Shown here: positions 7,848 through 14,053 of the stretch, piece after piece
How positions within the stretch are numbered: position 1 is the first letter of the stretch
Layout of the letters: each line of letters starts with the position of its first letter
NCBI GenBank assembly: GCA_947246775.1
Contig: CAMXTM010000020.1
Coordinates: forward strand, 1 to 14,053
Reading direction: 5' to 3'
Source: an uncultured Clostridium sp.
Lineage (GTDB): Bacteria > Bacillota > Clostridia > Lachnospirales > Anaerotignaceae
Length of the DNA: 14,053 bases
The notes under the pieces: model-generated
Seen by the model: only the letters and a program-made list of their open reading frames with translations
What the model was told of the DNA's origin: nothing
The model's database searches: none
Made by a program: the position numbers and the translations under genes

Positions 7848-7931
7848 AATGTTGATGTAGTAAATGTAGCAAAAAATAAAGTGCCTTACAAACCAACAAA
7901 AAACAAACTAAATGAATTACAATCACAACAA
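7848..7931 (+). repeat. Repeat unit A in the toxin N terminus
   Basis: 28 codons beginning NVDVVNVAKNKVPYK and ending near NELQSQQ. It matches the unit at 7995-8078 at DNA and protein level, including an identical 14-base AAAGTGCCTTACAA core. The units are offset by 147 bases (49 codons), keeping frame. It could be a docking segment for the spike or its tip, but that is inference. Confidence 0.75.
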
Positions 7932-7994
7932 AAAGCAGAACAGCAGCCTTTAAAGTTAAATTTTGGTTTACCTTTTGAACCAGTTAATGTACTA

Positions 7995-8078
7995 AATGTT
8001 GAGGCAGTAAATACAGCAAAAAGTAAAGTGCCTTACAAATTCACAAAAAATAAATTACTTGAACTACAGCAGCAAAAT
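7995..8078 (+). repeat. Repeat unit B in the toxin N terminus
   Basis: 28 codons beginning NVEAVNTAKSKVPYK and ending near LELQQQ, aligned with the unit at 7848-7931 without gaps. Most differences fall at variable positions while AKxKVPYKxTKNKL is kept, suggesting selection on the protein. It ends just before a glutamine-rich stretch containing the amber codon at 8091-8093. Confidence 0.75.
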
Positions 8079-9465
8079 CAACAACAATCATAGCAACAGA
8101 CAGAGTACCAATTTTCAAAACCAAGTGACAGCAACAGTGTAAAGGGTAGTATAACAGTAAATGCAAAATATGTTGGTCATTCTTCTGTTACACCATCAGC
8201 AGAAGAAGCTATAAAAGATACAATGGAGCAAAATGCTCCCCCAGTAAATACATATTATATAGAAACGGCAAAAGAAAACGAACAAATACAAAAAACTGAT
8301 AAAGAAAATATAATACAAATTTATACTGAATCACTTTTGGAAAGATTACAATATGCCCAAAATAACAATGAATATTTTACTACATTTGACTACAACCTAG
8401 TTACAACAAATGCAGGAATTAAAACATTACAATATTTTTTTAAGAAATATTGTCCTAACTATATAAAAAAGTTAGAAGAATGGAAACAAAAAAAAGATGA
8501 ATGGATTGAAGAATGGTATCAAAATCAAAGACAAGATTGTATAGATAATTTAGATTACTATCGGTTAATTGGAAGTGATAAACCACTTTTCTATGGTGTA
8601 GAAATAGATGAAGAACAACTAGATATGTTAGAAAAAGCAAAGCTAGCAGTAGATGGTTTTTTTGTAGGAATAGTAAAAGAAGTTGGATTAGGAATCAATG
8701 GTATAGCAGATATTGCACTAGCTCCTTTAGATATGGCAAAAAGCATAACCTCTCCAGGTGCTAGAAATGCAATATGGGAAGGCATAACAAAAGATATTAA
8801 AGACGATTGGAATAAGGGAACAGTACAAGGTGAATCACAGGCAATCGGCAGAGCAGCCAGCTTTTTTATACCATCAAGTGGCGCATTAAAAGGAACAAAA
8901 CTAGGAAAAGCCGGAAAAACTGGAAAGGTATTTACAAAACAAGCAAGTGGTACGATAGGTAAAGGTGTAGAAATTAGTACTGCAAAAGGATTGTCAAAAT
9001 TTGTAGCTTATGCTCAAAGTAAAATACAAACTCTTAGAAGTAAAATGCCTAATACTAAATTAAGAACAAAAGGAAATATGGCAATTGCTGAAGTAGACAT
9101 TCCAGGTCTAAAAAAGGAATTTACTGCTCACAGTCAAATTAACTCTTTAGCAGATAAGGGAGCTGATTTAGGCGATTTTTCAATGTTAAAATCGCCAGAG
9201 AACAGAATATTTAAGTCCTATGAGCCAGCAGCATCTAAAATAGATGGAGTTAAGTTTGACAGATTCCATGATACAGAAGCAAAAATATTAGAAGATGTTG
9301 CTTCTCAAATTACAGACCCAAATATATCAGGTACTATCAATCTTTACACAGAATTGTCTCCTTGCAAAAGTTGTAGTAACATAATAAATGAATTTAAACA
9401 AAAATACCCAAACATAGAATTAAATGTTTTTCATAAAAAAATGAATTAGATTGGAGAAATAGATT

Positions 9466-9795
9466 ATGGATTTAACTTATCAAGAAGTAAAAGAGGATAT
9501 GCAAGATTCCTTTAAAAGTTTATATCAAAATGCAGGCTATTCTGCACGAGATACATTTTATGCGACATTAGATGACTACCAATGCTGGGAAACAAGCACA
9601 CAGACAGAAGAATGTTGTATTTATGTTAATTTTGCTTTCGTTTTATTAGACAATAATGAAGATATTGATTTTATGAAGCAACGCCTATTTGAATTGATAG
9701 ACGAAAATAATTTTAGTTTATATCAGTCAGAACTAGATGAAGAATATAATGACCTTATAAATGACATCACTATATTAAAAACAAGAATTAAATAA
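9466..9795 (+). CDS. Probable immunity protein for the deaminase toxin
   Basis: This acidic 109-residue cytosolic protein has no signal peptide. It contains SLYQNAGYSARDTFYATLDDYQCWE, an unusual CCIYVNFAFVLL strand and a helical acidic C terminus (FELIDENNF, ELDEEYNDLIND). I do not recognise a named family with certainty. The immunity role is inferred from position (16 bases after the toxin stop, same strand), small size and negative charge, all typical of genes paired with polymorphic toxins. ATG at 9466 follows GGAG by 9 bases. The gene is intact although the upstream toxin frame is broken, which is the safe combination for the host. The alternative is an unrelated small accessory protein. 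Confidence 0.55.
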   Translation: MDLTYQEVKEDMQDSFKSLYQNAGYSARDTFYATLDDYQCWETSTQTEECCIYVNFAFVLLDNNEDIDFMKQRLFELIDENNFSLYQSELDEEYNDLINDITILKTRIK

Positions 9796-9819
9796 ACAAA
9801 GGGGGCAACAAAATATTTT

Positions 9820-10557
9820 ATGTGCAAAACTGTAAAAAGAGGATATTTTGTAAATGATAAAAGAGATTTTAGTCATGATTCTATATTAAAATTATATAAA
9901 GCAGGATACGATTTATTATTTTTATTAAATCAAGGCTATCACATAAAAGGAGCAGTCACTTTTGTAGGTAATCACTATTTATTATCTGAAAGGCAAAGAC
10001 TCGCTTTAATGAGAGGAATTTCATCAAATGAAAAAATAGAATATAGAAAAAGTAAACAAATTAAAAACAATTTTGAAAACAGAACTGTCAATATAGATGG
10101 CTTTAACACTATTATTACCTTAGAAGTTGCACTATCTAATTCTCTACTACTAAAGTGTATGGATAGCACAATTAGGGATTTAGCAGCACTAAGAGGCAGC
10201 TACAGAATGATAGATAAAACTCATACAGCAATACAATATATAGGGCAAATGCTTGAAAATTATCATATTAAAAAAGCAATATTTTATTTAGATGCGCCTG
10301 TATCAAATTCTGGAAGATTAAAAACACATATATTAGAAACTCTACAACAATTTCATTATGAAATAGAAGTAAATGTTATCAATGATGTAGATAGAGTACT
10401 AGAAAAACTAGATAATGTTATCACAAGTGATGCCATTATTTTAGATAAGTGCAACAGTTGGATTAACCTCAATTCAGACATTATAGAGAAAAATATAAAA
10501 AATTGTAATTATATTGATTTTGAAAATAATACTCTCTTTAATGACTTGATAAAATAA
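9820..10557 (+). CDS. DUF434/DUF5616-type protein of unknown function
   Basis: This 245-residue protein opens with MCKTVKRGYFVNDKRDF, LYKAGYDLLFLLNQGYHIKGA and VTFVGNHYLLSERQRLALMRGI. I recognise this as the DUF434 pattern (RGY, D-hydrophobic-LLN-x-GY, VGNxYxLxxRQRxALxR). The C-terminal half has IFYLDAPVSNSGRLK and SDAIILDKCNSWINL, as in DUF5616-type tails. The acidic, strand-ending motifs suggest a nuclease-like fold, but that is a guess. No catalytic activity is known to me. The start is ATG at 9820. The GGGGG site is 14 bases upstream, longer than usual, and no better in-frame start is seen. Relatives are generally free-standing chromosomal genes, so its place between an immunity candidate and an Imm11-like gene is odd and may reflect capture of a passenger or a toxin-related role. 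Confidence 0.65.
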   Translation: MCKTVKRGYFVNDKRDFSHDSILKLYKAGYDLLFLLNQGYHIKGAVTFVGNHYLLSERQRLALMRGISSNEKIEYRKSKQIKNNFENRTVNIDGFNTIITLEVALSNSLLLKCMDSTIRDLAALRGSYRMIDKTHTAIQYIGQMLENYHIKKAIFYLDAPVSNSGRLKTHILETLQQFHYEIEVNVINDVDRVLEKLDNVITSDAIILDKCNSWINLNSDIIEKNIKNCNYIDFENNTLFNDLIK

Positions 10558-10572
10558 AGGAGGTGTACTATT

Positions 10573-11067
10573 ATTTCATATTACATTGTAAAACCAGATA
10601 AAAGAATTACAAATACAGTACAAATAAACATAACAAAACAACAATTAGCGCAAAATATGGAACAAGTAATAGAATGTGATTTAGGACAAAAATATTTGCA
10701 GACTGACTACATCATGATTCGCAAATTATTTTCTACATTTCATTTATTTTCAGATAATTTAAAGCAATTACTTGAAATTTATGATGAAACATTACAATTT
10801 TATCCTATTTTTTTATGTGATAACAAAAATATGCAATCTGTTGCCTACTGGAATTGTATTTGTACTCCACTAGATTGTATTGCAGAGGGAAATTACAAAA
10901 ATATTGATGATATTATACTAAAAAAAGATAGTATAGATAATTATTTTTTATTTCGTATTCTATTTGAAAAACAAGATTATTTTATATTTGATGATGTTTT
11001 AATAGAAAATATATTGCGAAAAGAGTACATAGGGCTATATTTTCAAAGAGTAAAACAGCTAATATAA
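10573..11067 (+). CDS. Imm11/DUF1629-like protein, apparent ATT start
   Basis: This is a 164-residue soluble protein. It resembles the Imm11/DUF1629 group: an N-terminal YYIVKPDKRI, a middle LIEIYDETLQFYPI-like stretch (LLEIYDETLQFYPI), CTPLDCIAEGN, and a C-terminal FRILFEKQDYFIFDD then ENILRKEYIGLYFQRV. These proteins occur near toxin and VgrG-like genes and may be immunity or accessory factors. The frame is open and protein-like from the perfect AGGAGGTG at 10558-10565, but no ATG, GTG or TTG occurs in frame until ATG at 10657, which has no ribosome binding site. ATT at 10573, 7 bases after the AGGAGGTG, gives a start followed by SYYIVKPDKR, which fits the family N terminus; ATT at 10570 is also possible. 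AUU starts are rare but real (infC). The alternative is a mutated ATG. Confidence 0.6.
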   Translation: MSYYIVKPDKRITNTVQINITKQQLAQNMEQVIECDLGQKYLQTDYIMIRKLFSTFHLFSDNLKQLLEIYDETLQFYPIFLCDNKNMQSVAYWNCICTPLDCIAEGNYKNIDDIILKKDSIDNYFLFRILFEKQDYFIFDDVLIENILRKEYIGLYFQRVKQLI

Positions 11068-11079
11068 GGAGGTGAAACC

Positions 11080-12462
11080 ATGAGTATATTGTGCAAAGAT
11101 TTAAGAATAGCAATTCCTATCAAGGCAAAAGAAATAACATCTGTAAAAATAACACAAAAATGCAATGAACATGCTATTGCAGAAATTACTATTATTTTAC
11201 AAGATGGTCAAAAATTAGAAGATATTTATGCTATGAATGAGCAAACAAATATTACACTATTTCATAAAAATAGTGACAAAAAACCTATATTATTCTCAGG
11301 AACACTCATGCATTTACAGATTTATATGTTGCAAGATATTTGTACTGTAAAATTGACTGCAAAAAGTTATACTGCTTTATTAGATATAACAAGTAAAAAA
11401 AGAAGTTTTCAAAATAAAAACAACACCTATCAATCTATATTTAAACAAATTATACAAACAGAATACAATGGCGATTTTATAGATACTGCTTCTAACGGAA
11501 AAACACAAAACAGAGTGATTATACAATATGATGAAACAGATTGGGCTTTTTTATTAAGACTCGCCTCTCAATTAAATACAGTAGTAATAGCTGATATACT
11601 TTCTGATATGCCTAAGCTATATATTGGTTTGCCAACTGGTGAAAGTCATGAACAAAAGGCATATCATTACAAAATAACAAGGCAGATAGACAAATATATG
11701 CTTCAAAAACAAAACTATGATGAAAAAAGTTTACTGGATTTTACATATTTAGACATAGAAACAGACCAAGAGTATATGCTTGGAGATACCATACAGTATC
11801 AAAACACTTCTTTTATCATTATGGAAAAAGAAATGGAATTATATCAAGGAAAAATGTTATGTAAATACAAAATTTGTAAAAAAGAAGGAATTTTTACAAA
11901 TATATTCTATAATGATATATTTACAGGGTTATCTATTGATGGAAAAGTAATAGATGTTTACAAAGATTATTTAAAATTACATTTATGTATTGATAAAACA
12001 GCAAATGTATCTGAAAGTCACTGGTTTCAATACAATACTCCTTATACAGCAGAAGGACAGACAGGATTTTATATTATGCCACAGGTAGGGGATAGTGTCA
12101 AGTTATATAGTCCTAATTGTGACGAATCACAATGCTATGTTAGAGCAGTAAACAGAATATCTAAAAACACAAACAACAAAACGAAAGACAATACTATAAA
12201 ACGTTTTGGTACAATACATCAAAATGAAATGGTATTATCTCCAAATAGTATTGAATTTAATACTACACAAAAAAAATGTTATATGAACATGAATTATAGC
12301 AATGGCATTACATTAGCAGGCAGTGCTGGTATTAAAATTAATACGGACAATTCTATGGGATTGGAAGCAAATAAAATTATAATAAATGCAGGCGACAGAA
12401 TTATAGCTACTACACCAAAAGCAAATGTTATAGTAGATGATATTTTACATTTTAAAGCATAG
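11080..12462 (+). CDS. VgrG/phage gpD-like spike protein 2
   Basis: This 460-residue second spike protein matches the one at 6326-7759 across its length. Equivalent motifs are NTYQSIFKQIIQ, VIIQYDETDWAFLLRLASQL (ETDW at residues 152-155), SDMPKLYIGLPTGE and YHYKITRQIDKY. The gp5-like region has DGKVIDVYKDYLKLHLCID and NTPYTAEGQTGFYIMPQVGD. The C-terminal strand-rich tail differs (GITLAGSAGIKINTD, ANKIIINAGDRII), as expected when spikes are specialised for different cargo. ATG at 11080 has an ideal AAGGAGGTGA. It is followed by a possible chaperone gene and a pentapeptide-repeat gene, suggesting a second spike-cargo module. The stop is TAG, and the next gene lies in the same frame after 18 bases, with only the TAG between the two open frames. 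Confidence 0.83.
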   Translation: MSILCKDLRIAIPIKAKEITSVKITQKCNEHAIAEITIILQDGQKLEDIYAMNEQTNITLFHKNSDKKPILFSGTLMHLQIYMLQDICTVKLTAKSYTALLDITSKKRSFQNKNNTYQSIFKQIIQTEYNGDFIDTASNGKTQNRVIIQYDETDWAFLLRLASQLNTVVIADILSDMPKLYIGLPTGESHEQKAYHYKITRQIDKYMLQKQNYDEKSLLDFTYLDIETDQEYMLGDTIQYQNTSFIIMEKEMELYQGKMLCKYKICKKEGIFTNIFYNDIFTGLSIDGKVIDVYKDYLKLHLCIDKTANVSESHWFQYNTPYTAEGQTGFYIMPQVGDSVKLYSPNCDESQCYVRAVNRISKNTNNKTKDNTIKRFGTIHQNEMVLSPNSIEFNTTQKKCYMNMNYSNGITLAGSAGIKINTDNSMGLEANKIIINAGDRIIATTPKANVIVDDILHFKA

Positions 12463-12480
12463 CAAAAAGAGGTGACCATT

Positions 12481-13062
12481 TTGGAAAGTCATGCAGAAGA
12501 TATTATTAAAATTATCAACAATGACAAAAAAAGACAGGAATTACAAAAAAATGACATCACTAAAGGATATGCAGAAGTTTTTTATGACAATGTGACATTT
12601 GAGAGAAAAATTTTATGCAATGGAGAATTTAGTATGATAATGCCTACTGCTTTTGATGTCATCAAATCAGAATATATTGCACTAAAATGGGACACAGAAA
12701 ACAGCCCAGAATTTATATACACAAATGAAACACTTGATATTAATATGACTTTCTCTTTTTGCAGTGATGAACATATAGAAACAGATATTTCTAAAATACA
12801 AAAATCTATGGAAAAAAACATAAAAGAAATAAACGAAAATATTACTTTTATAGAAAATGATATTTTAGAAACAAAAGAAGGTTTATTAATATCACATTTT
12901 TCATTTCCTTTATACATACAAAAACAAAAAATATTAGAAGTATTATTTTTATTTTTTGTAAATCACAAATGCACTGTGGCAACATTTCATTGCCCTTATT
13001 CCCAAAAAAGGGATTGGCTCAATATTACAAAACAAATGATTTTATCTATACAACTAGAGTAA
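12481..13062 (+). CDS. Unknown protein, possible DcrB/EagR-like chaperone, TTG start
   Basis: I do not recognise this 193-residue protein with certainty. After about 45 N-terminal residues it reads CNGEFSMIMPTAFDVI, PEFIYTNETLDINMTFSF, a helix with KIQKSMEKNIKEIN, LLISHFSFPLYIQKQ and VLFLFFVNHKCTVATFHCP. It ends with WLNITKQMILSIQ. This order (a short 'FSMIMP' strand, a long helix, a strand with a hydrophobic core and a final 'I..SI' helix) recalls the Mog1/PsbP/DcrB fold. EagR chaperones (DUF1795) of type VI effectors belong to this fold, and they are encoded next to VgrG genes as here. The start is TTG at 12481, six bases after GAGGTG. The in-frame GTG at 12472 is part of that ribosome binding site. 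A cargo-loading role is inference. Confidence 0.45.
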   Translation: MESHAEDIIKIINNDKKRQELQKNDITKGYAEVFYDNVTFERKILCNGEFSMIMPTAFDVIKSEYIALKWDTENSPEFIYTNETLDINMTFSFCSDEHIETDISKIQKSMEKNIKEINENITFIENDILETKEGLLISHFSFPLYIQKQKILEVLFLFFVNHKCTVATFHCPYSQKRDWLNITKQMILSIQLE

Positions 13063-13075
13063 TAAGGAGATAACT

Positions 13076-14053
13076 ATGGATAAACAAGAAATGTTTAAAA
13101 AATGGGAAAATGATGTTATGTTCCCTATACTCAATGACAGCATTAATGCATTAGAAAAAGAATTGCAATACCATATAGAAACAATAATAGAAAAAGTTTG
13201 TACAGATATAAAACAAATTCTAAACAAAATAGTACAACAACAAAAGCAACAAAAAGTTGCCTACATAACATTTCACATTATGAGAAAAGATATATTAGAC
13301 TCTATTTATCAATACAGAGTATTTTTATATGACAAAAACTGGTATCTAACAAAAGGTGAACAAATTGATATACTAGACAGCTATTTTATATATCAATATT
13401 ATGACATTTTTTGGAAAGAAGTTTTAAAACAAAGCAACAGTTATCGTTCTATCTTTTCTATACCAGAATTAGAAATGTTTGCTATGAGACAACTAAAAAT
13501 ATTTCATTACCATTTTGTAGAAGTGTTACGATATGCCATGAATGACATTACAGAAAGTGAAATATATTACAAACTGAAAAAAGAACAAAATGGTGCATAT
13601 TATGAAAGCTGTGACAAGCTATTTCAAGAAGATATTGACAAGGATTATGGAAAATGGCGGAGACAATTTTTAGAACAACAAAATAAATCATTTTGTTTTG
13701 CTGATTTAAAAGGAATTGATTTAAAAGAAATTACAGCAACTGACACTGATTTAAGATACACTGATTTTAGAAGAAGTGAATTACAATCAATTGATTTTGG
13801 TGACAGCAATGTGCAAGGAGCAAGATTCCAAAAATCAAATTTAAAACACTCTAATTTTTCAAAGGCAATTATAAATGCAGCTTGTTTTGATTATGCTAAT
13901 TTACAATATGCCTGCTTTGATGAAGCAATATCCGCAATAAATACATTTGCTATCTTTAAAGTACATTTTGCTTACTATTTTACTTCCTTTCATGGGGCTT
14001 GTTTAAAAAACGCAAGTTTTAAAAAGGCAAATTTAAAATATGTAGATTTTAGG
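13076..14053 (+). CDS. Pentapeptide-repeat protein, C terminus beyond right edge
   Basis: 326 codons are open to the edge of the window. The first 205 residues are helical and rich in Lys, Gln and aromatic residues (ALEKELQYHIETIIEKVC, IVQQQKQQKVAYITFH, DYGKWRRQFLEQQ). From about residue 206 the sequence turns into pentapeptide repeats of the A(D/N)LxX / xxFxx kind: FADLKGIDLKE, TDTDLRYTDFRRSEL, SNLKHSNFSKA, YANLQYACFDEA and KKANLKYVDF. Such repeats build a right-handed quadrilateral beta-helix. ATG at 13076 follows AAGGAGA by 5 bases and lies 13 bases after the previous stop. Similar pentapeptide proteins occur with VgrG-like and DUF4280 genes in Firmicutes. Whether this one is effector, scaffold or spike extension is not clear from the visible part. 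Confidence 0.8.
   Translation, partial: MDKQEMFKKWENDVMFPILNDSINALEKELQYHIETIIEKVCTDIKQILNKIVQQQKQQKVAYITFHIMRKDILDSIYQYRVFLYDKNWYLTKGEQIDILDSYFIYQYYDIFWKEVLKQSNSYRSIFSIPELEMFAMRQLKIFHYHFVEVLRYAMNDITESEIYYKLKKEQNGAYYESCDKLFQEDIDKDYGKWRRQFLEQQNKSFCFADLKGIDLKEITATDTDLRYTDFRRSELQSIDFGDSNVQGARFQKSNLKHSNFSKAIINAACFDYANLQYACFDEAISAINTFAIFKVHFAYYFTSFHGACLKNASFKKANLKYVDFR

Larger units (their letters stand above)
7806..9449 (+). pseudogene. Deaminase-type polymorphic toxin, interrupted by in-frame TAG at 8091-8093
   Basis: One frame of 547 codons is broken only by TAG at codon 96. The 43 codons between the TAG and the next ATG (8223) are open and read as ordinary protein, and that ATG has no ribosome binding site, so this was one gene. 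The N terminus is hydrophobic (MDILGLLFIIAI) and carries two copies of an AKxKVPYKxTKNKL repeat. A Trp/Lys-rich helical middle (EEWKQKKDEWIEEW), a Gly/Ala-rich stretch and basic linkers follow. The C-terminal 110 residues look like a nucleotide or nucleic-acid deaminase: FHDTEAKILEDVA supplies a DxE-type motif (Asp489, Glu491), and TELSPCKSCSNI supplies PCxxC (Cys520, Cys523). The closest family I recall is the BURPS668_1122-type toxin deaminases. It follows the spike gene and precedes a probable immunity gene. As it stands, translation would stop at residue 95 unless the amber codon is read through or is a sequence error. Confidence 0.75.

Noticed and set aside
8223..9449. Independent gene starting at ATG 8223
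   Set aside because: There is no ribosome binding site before this ATG, and the same frame is open back to the TAG at 8091 and beyond, so it is the continuation of the gene at 7806.
12582..12917. Minus-strand 111-codon open frame opposite the possible chaperone gene
   Set aside because: It is a shadow of the plus-strand gene, rich in Ser, Phe and Ile as expected from antisense of A+T-rich coding DNA.
1..14053. tRNA or rRNA genes, CRISPR arrays, insertion sequences, integrase
   Set aside because: I looked for cloverleaf-like segments, regularly spaced repeats, transposase or recombinase motifs and terminal inverted repeats, and saw none I could support.

Overview
The window looks like a low-GC Firmicute chromosome, probably a Clostridia or Lachnospiraceae relative. 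Four things suggest this: the strong A+T bias, the purine-rich GGAGG-type ribosome binding sites, the dprA-topA gene pair typical of Firmicutes, and the relatives I recognise for the secretion-like genes. The species is not identifiable from the sequence.

Left part (1-2002, minus strand): housekeeping DNA. dprA (DNA processing protein A) is followed 12 bases later by topA (DNA topoisomerase I), which runs off the left edge just before its active-site tyrosine would appear. A good sigma-A promoter for this pair lies at 2057-2085. The 2003-2398 gap is A+T-rich and separates two divergent units.

Right part (2399-14053, plus strand): an accessory island built from parts of a contractile-injection or type VI-secretion-like apparatus. 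A tube-like protein (2399-2824) stands alone with a strong ribosome binding site and is followed by three hairpins (2843-3062), two of them terminator-like. A long co-directional run of closely spaced genes follows. It encodes a secreted, membrane-anchored von Willebrand A/cadherin-like protein (broken by a frameshift), two more tube-like paralogues, a DUF4280 PAAR-like tip, a VgrG/gpD-like spike, and a deaminase-type polymorphic toxin interrupted by one in-frame amber codon. After these come a probable immunity gene, a DUF434-type protein, an Imm11/DUF1629-like protein that seems to start at ATT, a second VgrG-like spike, a protein that may have the DcrB/EagR chaperone fold, and a pentapeptide-repeat protein cut by the right edge.

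The likely logic (inference) is that tube, PAAR-like tip and spike carry the deaminase toxin, while the genes just downstream protect the producer or load the cargo. No sheath, baseplate wedge or ClpV-type ATPase is visible here; they may lie to the right, or this may be a reduced system. Two clear lesions (the frameshift and the amber codon) and one odd start codon raise the question of whether the island is decaying, switched off, or recoded.
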